Source of the DNA: Emydura subglobosa
Taxonomy: Eukaryota > Chordata > Testudines > Chelidae
DNA: 64,000 nucleotides
Direction of reading: 5' to 3'
Assembly (NCBI GenBank): GCA_007922225.1
Contig: ML679946.1
Span: forward strand, 96,230,759-96,294,758
The first letter of the stretch is position 1. Every line of letters starts with the position of its first letter. The notes under the pieces are model-generated. The model did not search any database. It saw nothing but the letters and a program-made list of their open reading frames with translations, and was not told the DNA's origin. Below, one piece after another: positions 45,897 to 57,960 of the stretch. Position numbers and translations under genes: made by a program.

Positions 45897-46339
45897 TAGA
45901 CTCTAAGGTCAGAAGGGATCAATATGATCATCTAGTCTGACCTCCTGCACAATGCAGGTCACAGAACCTCCCAACCATTCCTGTAATAAACCTCTAACCT
46001 ATGACTGAATTATTATAGTCCTCAGATCATGGTTTAAATATTTTAAGGTACAGAGAATCCACAGTAAGTGACCCGTCCCCTGTGCTACAGAGGAAGGCAA
46101 AAAAAACCCAGAGACTTTGCCAATCTGCCTTGGGGGAAAATTCCTTCCTGACCCCAAATATAGCAATGAGTTAGACTCTGAGAATGTGGGCAAGACTCAC
46201 CAGCCAGACACGCAAGAAAGAATTCTCTGTAATAACTCAGAACCCACCCCATCTAACATCCCTTCACAGGCCATTGGCATATCTACCACCAGTAGTCAAA
46301 GATAATCAAAGATTAGTCAGTTGCCAAACTAGGCTGTCC

Positions 46340-49290
46340 CATTATACCACCCCCTCCATAAATGTATTCATCTCATTTGTAAAGCCAGCTAGGTTTTTGG
46401 CCCCCACTGCTTCCCTTGGAAGGCTATTCCAGAACTTCACTCCTCTGATGGTTAGAAACCTGTGTCTAATTTCAAGTCTAAACTTTCTGATGGCCAGTTT
46501 ATATCCTTTAGTTTTTGTGTCCACATTGGTGCTGAACTTAAATAATTCCTCTCCCTCCCTGGTATTTATCCCTCTGATGTATTTATAGAGAGCAATCATA
46601 TCTCCCCTCAACCTTCTTTTGGTTAGGCTAAACAAGCCAAGCTCTTTGAGTTTCCTCTCATAAGGCAGGTTTTCCATTCCACAGATCATCCTAGTAGCCC
46701 TTCTCTGCACCTGTTCCAGTTTGAATTAATCTTTCTTAAACATGGGGGACCAGAACTGCACACAGTATTCCAGATGAGGTCTCACCAGCGCCTTGTATAA
46801 CGGTACTAACACTTCCCCTATCTCTACTGGAAAGACCACCTCTAATGCATCCTAGGACTGCATTAGCTTTTTTCACGGCCACATCACATTGGTGCTCAAT
46901 CATCCTGTAATCAACCAATATGTCCATGTCCTTCTCCTCCTCTGTCACTTTCAACTGATGCATCCCCAGCTGATAGCAGAAATTCTTGTTGTTAGTCCCT
47001 AAATACATGACTTTGCACTTTTCATTATTAAATTTCATCTTATTTCTATTACTCCAGTTTGCAAGGTCATCCAGTTCTTCCTCTATGATATCCCAATCCT
47101 TCTCTGCATTGGCAATACCTCCCAACGTTGTGTCATCCACAAACTTTATCAGCACACTTCCACTGTTTTTGCCATGGTCAGTAATAAAAAGGTTAAATGA
47201 AATTGGGCCCAAGACTGATCCCTGAGGAACTCCACTAGTAACCTCCCTCCAGCCTGACTGTTGACCTTTCAGTATGGCCCACTCTAGTCATCCCTTTAAC
47301 TTGTTCCTTATCCAACTTTCAATTTTCAAATCAGTCCCCATCTTTTCCAATTTAACTGATAATTTTCCATGTGGAACCATAATAAAATGCCTTACTGAAA
47401 TCTAGGTAAATTAGATCCACTGCATTCCCTTTGTCTAAAAAAAAATCTGTTATCTTTTCAAAAAAGGAGATCAGGTTGGTCTGACACAATCTACCTTTCG
47501 TAAAGCCATGTTGTATTTTATCCCAATTACCGTTAACCTCGATGTCCTTAACTACTTTCTCTTTCAAATTTTTTTCCAAGACCTTGCATACTACTGAGGT
47601 CAAACTAACAGGCCTGTAGTTACCCAGATCACTTTTTTCCCTTTTCATAAAAATAGGAACTATGTTAGTAATTCTCCAGTCATATGGTACAGCCCCTGAG
47701 TTAACAGATTCATTACAAATCCTTGCTAGTGGGCTTGCAATTTCATATGCTAGTTCCTTTAATATTCTTGGATGGAGATTATCAGGCCTCCTGATTTAGT
47801 CCAATTAAACTGTTCGAGTTTGGTTTTTGCCTCAGATGTGGTAATTTCTTCCTCCATATCCTCATTCCCATTAGCCACCCTATCACTATCTCCAACCTCA
47901 TCATTAGACTCATTAAAAACAGAGGAAAAATATTTGTTTAGATATTCGGCCATGCCTAGATTATCCTTAACCTCTACCCCATCCTTGGTGCTCAGTGATC
48001 CCAGTTCTTCTCTTTGCTTTTTTCTTATTTATATGGCCATACAACCTTTTACTTCCCTTTGCAAGATCCAAGTCTACTTGGCTTTTGGCCTTTCTCACGT
48101 TATCTCTACATGTTCTGATCTCCAAGAGGTAGCTTTCCTTGCTGATCCCTCCCATCTTCTACTACTTGTAGGCTTTCTACTTTCTCTTAATCACCTGTCT
48201 GAGATGCTTACTCATCCACAACTCTTACTCATCTACAACTCTTCCCTATGAAATTTTTCTCTTCCTTGTGATTCAGGCTCCAGATACTTCAAGTCAAAGT
48301 TGCAGGAACTAATTCCAACCCGCCTCTATCTTTAGATCCATAAGTTCTTCAGTCCAGTCCACTTCCCCAACTAATTCCCTTAACTTTTTTAAGTTAACCC
48401 TTTTGAAGTCAAAGACCCCAGTCACAAATCTATTTTTTTATTCTTCAGTTTAGTTTGGACTGAATTAGCTCATGGTTACTTGAACCAAGTTTGTCCCCTA
48501 CAACCAGTTCTTCTATGAAGTCCTTACCACCCACCAATACCAAATCTAAAATGGCATCCCCTCTTGTTGGTTCAGTAACTATCTGGTGAAGGAATCTGTC
48601 AGCTATCACATCCAGGAAAATCTGGGCTCTATTATTTCTACTAGCACTTGTCCTCCAGTCTATATTTGGGAAGTTAAAGTCTCCCATAATCACACAGTTC
48701 CCGGTAGTATTTACTTCATTAAAAGCCTTAAAGAAGTCTCTATCCATGTCCAGATCAGATCCTGGTCATCTGTAGCACATCCCAAGCGAAACTTTAGTAG
48801 TTTTCTTCCCCCATGTGATTTTTACCCAGACAGACTCTGTCTTATCAATTCCATCACTTCTAATTTATTTACAGTCTACCTCATCATTGATATACAATGC
48901 TACTCCACCAGGTTTGCCTTTATATATGTCTTTCCTAAACAGCACATACCCTTCAATACTTGTACACCAGTCATGACTACTATTCCACCCTGTTTCTGTT
49001 ATCCCTATAATATCTGGTTTCACTTCCTCTACCAATACCTCTAGTTCCTCCATTTTGTTACCCAGGCTCCTCGCATTGGTATACAAACATCTTGATTTTT
49101 GCTATTTGACTTCGCCCATGTTCCTTACCTGATTGTCACAGTCATTCTACTGCCAATATCGCCTATTAGTCTGGTATCTACACTACCCTTCCTCTTAATG
49201 TCTATTCTTCTCCCCACTGTTGTGTCCTTTCTTATTTCATTTTCTTTCCTCTCAATGCTAAAATCAGGCGTGGAGATTACCTGGGCATCC
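46340..49290 (-). pseudogene. CR1 ORF2 pseudogene (endonuclease and reverse transcriptase)
   Basis: On minus, the endonuclease comes first: YTNARSLGNKMEELEVLVEE at about 49085-49025, IGITETGWNSSHDW, GGVALYINDE, GDFNFPNIDWR at about 48683-48650, and GSSNHELI at about 48495 (the motif's D is N here). The reverse transcriptase follows: LGNYRPVSLTSVVCKVLEKN at about 47620-47565, LIYLDFSKAF at about 47415-47385, a frame-broken GVPQGS region near 47230, FVDDTT at about 47135 (the catalytic box, usually FADDT or YADD), and KMKFNNEKCKVMYLGTNNKN. The C-terminus runs [20 protein letters not shown] to about 46342. Several frameshifts separate these blocks. The frames are long for a relic, so the copy is moderately young. 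Confidence 0.92.
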
Positions 49291-49319
49291 CCCAACCATC
49301 TCCTTCAACTCCCTAGTTT

Positions 49320-50375
49320 AAAGTTCTCTTAATCAGTTTTGCCAGCCTCCATCCTAGAAGTGCATTTCCCTCCCTACTCAGGTGAAATCCATCCCAAGAG
49401 AACAGTCCTTTGTCCATGAATGCCTCTCAGTGACCATCATCCCAAAGCCCTCCTTATAACACCGCTGCCTGAGCCATCTGTTGATCATCAGAATCTTGTC
49501 ACGCCTTTGTTTTCCTTCTTTAAGTTCAGGCAGAATCCCACATGAAAGACAAACAGTGGATTCTTTCCCACTCCTGTTAGGATCCTCTTCAGCCTCAGGT
49601 CCACATCCCGTATTTTAGCACTCAACAGACAGCACATCTTTCTGTTCTCTGGATCAGCTTTGGTTACAGGCCTGTCTGTTCTTCTCAGCAGGGAGTCCCC
49701 AAACACGTAGACCTGCCTTTTCCTAGTAACAGTGCGATTCTCTGGCTTATCCCCTGTTCTTCCTGGCTGCAAGTCATCTTGTCTATTATTCTCCTTTGCA
49801 ATCCTCTGCAACCATTCCTGTATCCTCCTGGGTGCCTATTTGGTGGTATCTCCATTGGCTCAGCCACTCTTTGTATAGGACTAGCTGCTCTTTTCTTCTT
49901 CCTTGCCCTCCCACCTTCAGTAACCACCTGCTGTGCCCCTTTTTCATTTCCAACTGCACAAACCTGTTTCTGAGCTCTATTTCTCCTTCACTAGCCCATC
50001 TTTTCCTCTGATGGGTTCTTGCAGTCACATGCTTCCACTGGCCACAATCCTCACCCAGCATTCTACCCTTAGAGTTTGTTGGTCCTGCTTCCATTTTCAG
50101 ATCTAGGTTTTTCCCTTAAGCCTCCTCATTCCTTCACTCCATCATCTGCTCAAACCCCCTCTAAACTCAACCAGAGTTTCCATCTGCATCTCCAGCCCTT
50201 GCATCTTCTCTTCCATCAGCTCTATGATGCAGCACTTCATACAAATGGAGCTCTTTTGAGGTCCCCCCTCCAGGTACATGTACATCCCACCGCTTCCACA
50301 TCCAGTCATCTTCATTGTCTCTTCCACTGCTTGAGTGACTACCACTATCGCCTCTGTAACTGTCATAGCCTTTCC
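49320..50375 (-). pseudogene. CR1 ORF1 pseudogene (zinc finger and SGNH-type esterase domain)
   Basis: On minus, the N-terminal part (about 50366-50145) has CGSGGMYMYLEGGPQKSSIC then MKCCIIELMEEKMQGLEMQM: spaced cysteines of a PHD-like finger, then a short coiled-coil start. A middle Q/R-rich region (about 50094-49790) follows. The last part (about 49720-49490) reads QVYVFGDSLLRRTDRPVTKA and then RKMCCLLSAKIRDVDLRL. GDS is the catalytic block of SGNH hydrolases, a domain known in CR1 ORF1 proteins. Near 49480-49330 the residual KILMINRWLRQRC-like end of ORF1 is seen. The protein is thought to bind element RNA and possibly membranes. Broken by frameshifts. Confidence 0.82.
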
Positions 50376-50686
50376 CCCTACTTCCTGTCAGTGAGAGAGA
50401 CAAAAACAAAAAAACACACCAAAACAACGCCCGCATACGCACACTCCTCTGTTTGCTGGCTCCTGTGCCACTGCAGCTGTGCCGCTGCCTAACTGAGTGG
50501 CTGCCTTTATAGGGCCCCTAATTAGGAAAGCCCTGTCCCTTAATTAGGGTCAGCTGATCTCAGTACACCACCCAGTACCAGCTCCTGAAAACTGAAGGAA
50601 AAACAAAGCAAAACAAAGACACAACTCCACAAAACTCACCCAGTACCCCCAAGGCCCACTCAAACTGCTCTGTTTGCTAGCTCCTG
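50376..50686 (-). promoter_or_regulatory. CR1 5' UTR with duplicated start sequence and TATA-like box
   Basis: On minus the element starts CAGGAGCTAGCAAACAGAG (50686-50668), and the same 19 bases recur with one change (CAGGAGCCAGCAAACAGAG) at 50465-50447, 221 bases downstream. Just before the second copy is a CCCTATAAAGG stretch (about 50517-50507), a TATA-like box. The layout suggests tandem 5' promoter units, each able to start transcription at CAGGAG. Function is inferred. Confidence 0.6.
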
Positions 50687-52416
50687 AAGGAGTTCTTCAA
50701 ATATGTCAGAGAAAAAAGAAAGATGAGGGACGGTGTGGGTTCACTGCTCAATGTAGAAGGTGAGCTGGTAACGGAAGACAATAGGAAGGCAGAGCTGCTC
50801 AATGCCTACTTTGCTTCAGTCTTTTCACAAAAAATATGTGACCAGACAACTAGCAAAGTTACCATAGACAATAAAGGAGAAGGGATCCACATCAGGATAA
50901 GTGAAGAACATGTTAGAGATCTTCTGATCAATTTGAATTAATTTAAATCAGCGAGGCCTGATGCTATTCATTCCCAGAGACAGAAAGAATGAAGAAATCT
51001 TGGAGCTACTGGCAATAATATTTGCAAACTCCTGGATGATAGGAGAGGCCCTGGAAGTCTGGAGAAGGGCTAACATAGTGCCTATCTTTAAAAAGGAGGA
51101 GCTGGGGAACTATAGACCAGTCAGCCTCACTTCGATACCTGGGAACAATGTACAAAACATTCAATTTGCAAATACCTGGAAGATGAAGGGGTGATCACTA
51201 ACAGCCAGCATGGATTTGCTAAGAATAAATCATGCCAAACCAGCTTCATTTCCTCCTTCGACAGGGTAACTGGTTTGTTGGATAGGGGGAGTGCAGTGGA
51301 CATAATACATCTGGACTTCAGCAAGGCTTTTGACCCAGTCCCACATGACATTCTGATAAGTAAGATGGAAACATGGGCTCAATGGAACTACCATTAAGTG
51401 GATACATAATTGGTTAAACAACTGCAAACAAAGAGTATAATAGAATGATGTCAGCCTGGAGGGAGATCTCAAGTGGGGTTCCACAGGGATCTGTTCTGGG
51501 TCCGGTGTTGTTCAACATCTTTTTTAATAACCTGGATGTAGGAATAGAGAGCATACTATTCAAATTTGCAGATGATACAAAGATGGGGAGAAGGTTTGCC
51601 AACTCTTTGGAGGATAGAGCTAAAATTCAATGGTCTCTTTTTAAATTGGAGAACTGGGATATAGACAACAAAATGAAATTAAACAAATACAAATGTAAGA
51701 TGTTACACATAGGAAAGAAAAATCAAATGTACAAATACAGAATGGGGAATAACTGGCTTGGCGGCAGCACTGCTGAGAAGGATCTGGGAGTTGTGGTGGA
51801 TCACAATCCCAATGTGATTCCACAATGCATTGCTGTTGCAAAAAAACGGAGGCATAGCATGCAAGTTATGGAGGTGATAGTACTGCTTTACTTGGTGCTG
51901 GTTAGGCCTCAGATGGAATACTGTATCCCTTTTTTGTCACCAGTGTGTAGAAAGGATGTAGAGAAACTGGAAAGGAGACAGAAGCAAGGGACAAAGATGA
52001 TCAAAGGGATGGAATGCAAAACATATGAGAAAAGGCTGAAGGAACTGATATGTTTTGTTTGGAAAAGAGGAGATTAAGGGGGAACATGATGGCAGTCTTC
52101 AAATACTATAAAGGCTGACATAAAAAAGATGGAGAAAAAGTTATTCACTCTTGCCACAGAGGGTGGGACAAAAGGCAATGAATTCAAAGTCCAGCATAGC
52201 AGATTTAGATTAAATCTCAGGAAAACTTCCTAACTGTAAGATCAGTAGGACAATAGCGCAGACTGCCTAGGGAGTTGTGGAAACTCCTTCGCTGGAGGTT
52301 TTCAGAAGGAGGCTGGATAGCCATCTGTCTGGGATGGTTTAGATGTAAAAAATACTGCATCTTGGCTGGGGGTTAGATTAGATGACCCTTGTGGTATGGT
52401 TCTTTGATTCTAAATT
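50687..52416 (+). pseudogene. CR1 ORF2, reverse transcriptase and 3' end (right half of the split sense CR1)
   Basis: It resumes in frame order with KEFFKYVREKRKMRDGVGSL (from 50687), LVTEDNRKAELLNAYFASVF, ELGNYRPVSLTSIPG (about 51101-51145, RT block 1), AVDIIHLDFSKAFDPVPHDI (about 51297-51350), GVPQGSVLGPVLFNIFFNNL (about 51475-51535), FKFADDTKMG (about 51560-51590, the FADD catalytic box), MKLNKYKCKMLHIGKKNQMY and KDLGVVVDHNPNV. LVRPQMEYCIPFLSPV and KLERRQKQGTKMIKGMECKT follow. The 3' UTR ends GGGTTAGATTAGATGACCCT, then TTCTTTGATTCTAAATTCT near 52416. A 210-codon block (51445-52077) is still open. Confidence 0.93.
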
Positions 52417-55400
52417 CTCTAGAACAGATCCTGCTCACACTAAAATCAGTAGAAGCATTGATGTTGAATCAGGTACAAAATATAGGAAGCAATGGAATAC
52501 TGTGCACATTGTTAATATCAGTTTGCAGTTAATTTTGGCCTATATAGGAGTCCTGACATTTCTCATTGATGACACTAACCTGTTTGCCACAAGTCATGGT
52601 TTTCCAGTGCTGGACTATGCATTGGTCCAAACTATAGTAATGTTTAGCAGAGGGAGCCCCAGACTCATCAAACTTCAAAAGCTAAATAGATGTAACCACA
52701 TATGGCTGTGTAACATGACCGAAAGGTGGAATCCAAAACACCAGCCATAGAATGTGTGAGTCCCATGCAGAAGAAAGGAGAACATGGGTTGATAAAGTCT
52801 GCCTTCAGTGCTACCTCAGTCTGTTGTGGGGTCTTTTTCAATTTACACTGGCCTCTCTATGATAAATATATTACTCTCCTTGCATTACAAGGGTGTCCAT
52901 GCATATACTACCACTTGGAATCCTTTGTGTTGTGGAAAATACTTATGCTGAGGCCAATTAATCTCCTTTACATGGTTCAAAGAGTGTTGACAGGAAATAA
53001 GTAATGTCTAATAAAAAAGATGGCATTTCCCAGCAGCATGCTTTGTCATTTCGCTGCAGGAACATCCTGCTTCTGGGTCCTCTCCTTTTGCCCTACTTTT
53101 AAGGAGTTATTTTATTTCATTTATTTTCCCAAACTAAAAGTTGAAGACCATTAAGGAACTGTAGTTCATCTTTAAGATCAATCGCAAAACAGCTGTGCAG
53201 TATTTCACATTAACGATCTAGCGCCTACTGATTGGCATACAGAGAAACAGAGTAGTAGGTCTGTGTGCTGCTGACTGCTGTGAAGTAATGTGATGTGAAA
53301 TATGAATAATTGTAAACAGAGCACTGTTCAGTGGATTTGTTTGTCTGATGCTGTTTACCAGACATATTTGTGCCTGTAGATTGTTTGTGAACTGTTATGA
53401 AGTTGATTAGCCAAGGTTTGAAACTTTTGCTCTTTGAGTGACTGGCCACGTACATCACATGCTGTATATTTCTCTGTTTCCTAATTGGACGATTTAAACT
53501 TTACAAATGACTTCCTCTTCTGCTGAATTTGGTACTTTGGTTACTAGTGTGTATGCACAGTGGATAATAGCACTGTACATATTAGCTGAAATTGTGCTTC
53601 TAAAAGGGCAAACTCTTAGTGAATTGATTTTTAGGCTATTTGACCCACTAATGAGCAATGATTGTTTGCTGTCTCATATTTGTCTCTGTCAAGAGTAGCA
53701 AAATACATTAAAAGGGATGTCTTTGTACTATGGAGATAGAATTTCTGGTTACAGTGTTGTTTGACTCACTGACAATTGTTGATCTGTGAAGTCCCACTCG
53801 TATTGGAATCAGACTCAGCTATTCAGCAACCCCTTTTGTTCCCGACTAAAGAGCTAAGATAAGTAAATGGTACCAAACATTTTAGAATAGGAAAAGGATA
53901 AAAAAAAACTGTCTGTGGGAGGAGGGGGAGAAATGGATTCACTTTTTTCCATTTATTTTTTGCTAGATTTTCTTTTTGACTGAATCATTATTTCAAACAA
54001 CAAACACCCAAAGTACATAATGACCTGTTGTTTTGTACACCTAGTACAGAATGTTATGAAGCAATACTGAGCTAATGTGAAGCTAAAGGGAAAATCAGAA
54101 AACGACTTCTGCACTTTTGTCTCTCAGCGGGGGAGGGGAGAGGGAAGCTAGGGGAACAACCAGGTTTCCAATTAGTTGTCCCAAATGCTTATCTTTCCAT
54201 TTCTTTAAACTCACTGAAGCTAGGATACAATGAGTTGCCGAGAATAACAGCATGGTCTTCATATACTTTTTGTAAAGACCGCTAAAAAGAAAAAGGAGTT
54301 ATTTTTGGCATGGCAAGACAGTTGATTGTTGGCACATGGTAGTCCACATGACACAGAGGAGCCAGATGTCTAGGTTTCTTCCCTCTTGCTGTCATGAATC
54401 CTTCTTGGTTAAAGGTTCCTGAATTCTTATTAGCCTGCAAGTAGCTGTTCCTTCTTTCAGTACACAGTGTAGTAGACTTAGCCAATGCATGTATAATTAT
54501 ACACGATCATTCCATAACTTGAAGCACTATTTGCAACTCGTAGTAGGAAAACTCCTAACTCACAAGGGGGACAGATTTATACAGTTGCTGCAATATTCAA
54601 GGAGTCCAGTTACAGAGATCTTATGATGATAAAATTATGCATATTTGAAAGCATGGGACTGAGTATTCACAGTAAAGCTATGGTTTGACAGATAGCTGCA
54701 CTTGTAAAGAGAGATGCAGTCAACAGGTATGTAAAGCTAGATAATGTCCCAAATCAGCAAACACTTACATGCATTTCAGTCAGGGAGGAGACAATGGTGC
54801 TCACCTGCTCAAGTGCTTTGGTGGATTAGAACATACTTGTGCAGCTGATTGGCTGAAGGACTGTCTGATTTCTGCAGGACAGCCTGTGTGGTCCACTGCT
54901 GAGGTTAGCAGAACTTCCTAGCTTTATAAGAAGAATAGTTGCTGGGCTGTGAGTTTATAAGACCTCATGGCTCCATAGATTCATTCATTATGAATTTTTT
55001 GTTTTGTTTCCATACTATTTTCTGTAAAAACAAGACAAACAATTTAGAAAATTGCTGTTTTACTGCAATGTTATGGTTTTGCAATTAAAGCAAAAATATT
55101 TCTTTAAAAAAAAAAGGAATGCAAAAAAAATGCATTCCTTCCTTCTATGGAGTTCTGGTATAGTAAAAATGGACTGTCCTTGTAATGGAAAAGCTTTCAC
55201 TCCAAGCATGAACATAAGAGAAGCACCAAAACAGAGAAAGGTATTTAGAAATATGGTCACCTTTTTTAGCTCACTCAGAGGGGGAGGGCTCCCCAGCCAG
55301 CAAACCAGACTCTTTAGGTAGGTTCTTTGAATATTAACCTGATCCTGAATAAGTAATATACAATGTACTATGTTAATGTTTTATTGTAACTTTGCCTTAA

Positions 55401-57689
55401 TAAACAGGTTAAAAAACAAAGAAAAAAGAATGTTCTTTCTTGTTATTACCTAGCATATGGTACGTGAAACATGTACCATAAAACTTTCAGGACATGCTAC
55501 GCAATTAAGCAAATGCTAATATACTGGAAGCTTAGGGGCCTGGAGGGGGAGGGGGGAGAGGGCTGTTTGTTTTGCGAATTTACACTTTGCAGCAGTTCAG
55601 ATTTTTTTTGCATTTGATTAAAGTGCAATCTTTAATTAAAGATTGTGTGCAATCTAGCAGGGGCCAATTGCTGCTGTTACAGCAGTTCGTAGCTATTCAC
55701 TTGAATTTTTACTGCCAATTCAAAAAGATGCTGCACTCTGCCAAACTATGCTGCCTCCCAGTGCAAAGTTTCAGGCAGCAAAAAGCTTCTACTCTAGTAA
55801 AGTCCTCTGTCTTTTCTGGCGATGGAGGGCACAGAGGAAGTGCTTGCAGGTGCCCACATACAGGGATGGCTCCTGCAGTGAAGCCATGGCAGAGCGTCCA
55901 AGAGGAAGATTCTCTGTGAGAATACCTTTGCAGAGCTTCACCCTGCTGGAGGGGGTTTGGACGCCCTCGAATGAGCTGCAGAGCTAAATCCAAAAATCTG
56001 CAGATCCCGCAGAAATCTCTGTGGAGCTCAGAAGACTCTCACAAGGCCAGGGTCATCTGCCTGGAAGCCCTGTGCCTCTGCCTGGGCATTCTCTCATACA
56101 CCCATACACACAGCTTGTTGGCATGAGGATTCCAGTGAAACAACGCTATCAGGGATACCGCAGGAGCACAGTCACCTCTAGAACCCACATTCAGGGGAAT
56201 CCCCAACGCAGAGGTGATTTTATTAAACACCACAGGAGAGGTCTTGTGGAAAATACGACTAACTCCACATGAGTGTTCTGTACCAATTACGTACATTTTC
56301 TAATGCCTGAATTGATTGATGTGTTTATCAAACTGCTTTACCTGTAGATTTTGTGTGATTAAATCTTTTAGTGCTGTCAGTTGATTCTGGTAAGGTGTTA
56401 TGGAACCCCTATGAATTGTTCTCCAACAATTTCCTCGCATCCACTAACTCAAACCTTTATCCTTCCTCACACAGCCCCACTCCTCATTATTTATTATGGT
56501 TTTCTATCACATCGTCCTATCTTCTGACAGAAGCGCAGCTCAACATCCCCTTTTCAAGCCAAGCCCCTATCACTCCTATCTGAAATGACTGCCATCCCAT
56601 TGCACATCAAAATTCCTCTGATGTGGGGACAGGGATTCAAAATCTATTTCTGAATGTGGTTCTTCTGCCGTAGAAAACATTGCCTTCCTAGCACCACCAA
56701 GTCAACTGGAACATTCTGGATGTCTTGCCTGAGGCTGAGAAGGTCTAACTGCTGTTAAGTCTTCCAAAGAAGCACTTCAGAGCACCAAAAGCCTAGTAAG
56801 TATTCCAGGAAAACACTGCAAAACATGCTCGCTGAGCTGCTATTTATTATACAGTAGACAGAGCTTACTCTTTAAACTCCCCCTTCCCAGGTGATCTAAA
56901 GGAAATGAGATTGGCATGTGTAGAATGAGAGGAGTCATGAGCGTGAGTCAAAACAGCAAAATAAGGCTTGTTCACAGTCAGAAATTAACTGTGATCTACC
57001 AGTTAGTTCTCTTTTACCTGGGGAGCTGTCACACTTCAAGATCTGGATTAAATGTAAATTACTGCCGTCAGTTCTCATTTCTCCAGGCAATGTCTTTTTT
57101 GGATTGTCTCTCCATAACTCTCATTGACTTTTATGAAGGGCATTGCACTGCGGTCTGTTTGCTGTGAAGTGAGAAGAAGGCCAGTAACTATGAGGGACAA
57201 AACAGCAAAGCAGAGAGGAGCTTGCAGATCTCTTGTGATGTTCAGAAAAGCCAAAAAAACCAAACAAACCAAAAGTAGAAAATGCCAAAGAAATGTTCTT
57301 GAAGCCATTAGGCCCAAATCATCGCTCATTTCACTCCACTGACTTCTATGGTCCTGCAACATGGGATGGATTTGGCACTTGGCCTCATATCAGCAGCAGC
57401 TCTTTGAGTGAAACGGCAAACAGGTTGTTTTGCATGGAACCTCCAAAGGAAAATAATGGCTGTGAGGAGGGGCATGGCAGAACAACCGAATGATGCTATC
57501 TCCTGATGGATTCTGCGATTCAGAAAGGATTGAGGAACCTGGATTTGTTTTCAGTAACTAGAAAGGACGTGTATGGAACTTATTTGCAATTTGTAAAGTA
57601 TTAAAGGGATTCACTAACCACTCCCCTATCCTTCGACCGAAATAACACTGCAAAAGGAGCTGAATAATTTAAATGGAGCTAAGGCAAAA
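52417..57689. other. Long unassigned region
   Basis: I see no repeat family, gene or motif here with confidence. Frames at 52382-53004, 55572-55993 and 56021-56296 lack domains and overlap frames on the other strand. Poly-A at 55087-55107, a G/A run at 55543-55560, and (near 57300-57360) a palindromic-family scrap ending TTCTATGGTCCTGC. This is the largest stretch of apparently unique DNA in the window, so a comparison with other reptiles would show whether any part is conserved. Confidence 0.5.
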
Positions 57690-57960
57690 CTAGAGAGGAC
57701 CTATGGTGTTGTGTTTAAGACACTAAACTGGAACTCCGATCTATTGTCAGTTAAGAGATGTGGGCAAATTGCTTAATCATTCTGGGCCTCAGTTCCCCAT
57801 CTGTGAAATGGGGGAGAATAATTATTCCTCTCTCCAATCCTTTCTATCTTGTCTATTTACACGGTAAGCTCTTTGGGGAAGGATGGTCTCTGACGCACAC
57901 TGGCAATGACAATGGGGCCCCAGTTTCTGTTGGGACGTCGAAGCACTTCTGTTTTACAGA
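57690..57960 (+). mobile_element. MIR-type SINE with tail
   Basis: The head is decayed (GGTGTTGTGTTTAAGACACT). The core reads GTGGGCAAATTGCTTAATCA, GGCCTCAGTTCCCCATCTGT, GAAATGGGGGAGAATAATTA, and the tail reads CGGTAAGCTCTTTGGGGAAG, then CAATGACAATGGGGCCCCAG and GTCGAAGCACTTCTG. Plus strand. Confidence 0.88.

Larger units (their letters stand above)
45897..50686 (-). mobile_element. Nearly full-length CR1 LINE, antisense, inserted in another CR1
   Basis: Read on minus, the element has all CR1 parts: 5' UTR (50686 to about 50375), ORF1 (about 50375-49320), ORF2 (about 49290-46340) and 3' UTR (about 46340-45897). The 3' end shows GATGATCATATTGATCC and CTTAGAGTC on minus. The span is about 4.8 kb, the right size for an untruncated reptilian CR1, whereas almost every other CR1 in the window keeps only a 3' end. 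Both ORFs carry stops and frameshifts. It interrupts the coding frame of the sense CR1 between DLERNA and KEFFKY, with perhaps about 12 bases lost and no clear target duplication. Confidence 0.93.

Noticed and set aside
47772..48251. A 159-codon frame on plus as a gene
   Set aside because: It is the reverse of CR1 ORF2 on minus, which carries endonuclease and RT motifs. The plus translation has no motif.
50076..50492. A 138-codon frame on plus rich in His/Ser/Leu
   Set aside because: It is antisense to CR1 ORF1 and its 5' UTR. The minus strand explains it.
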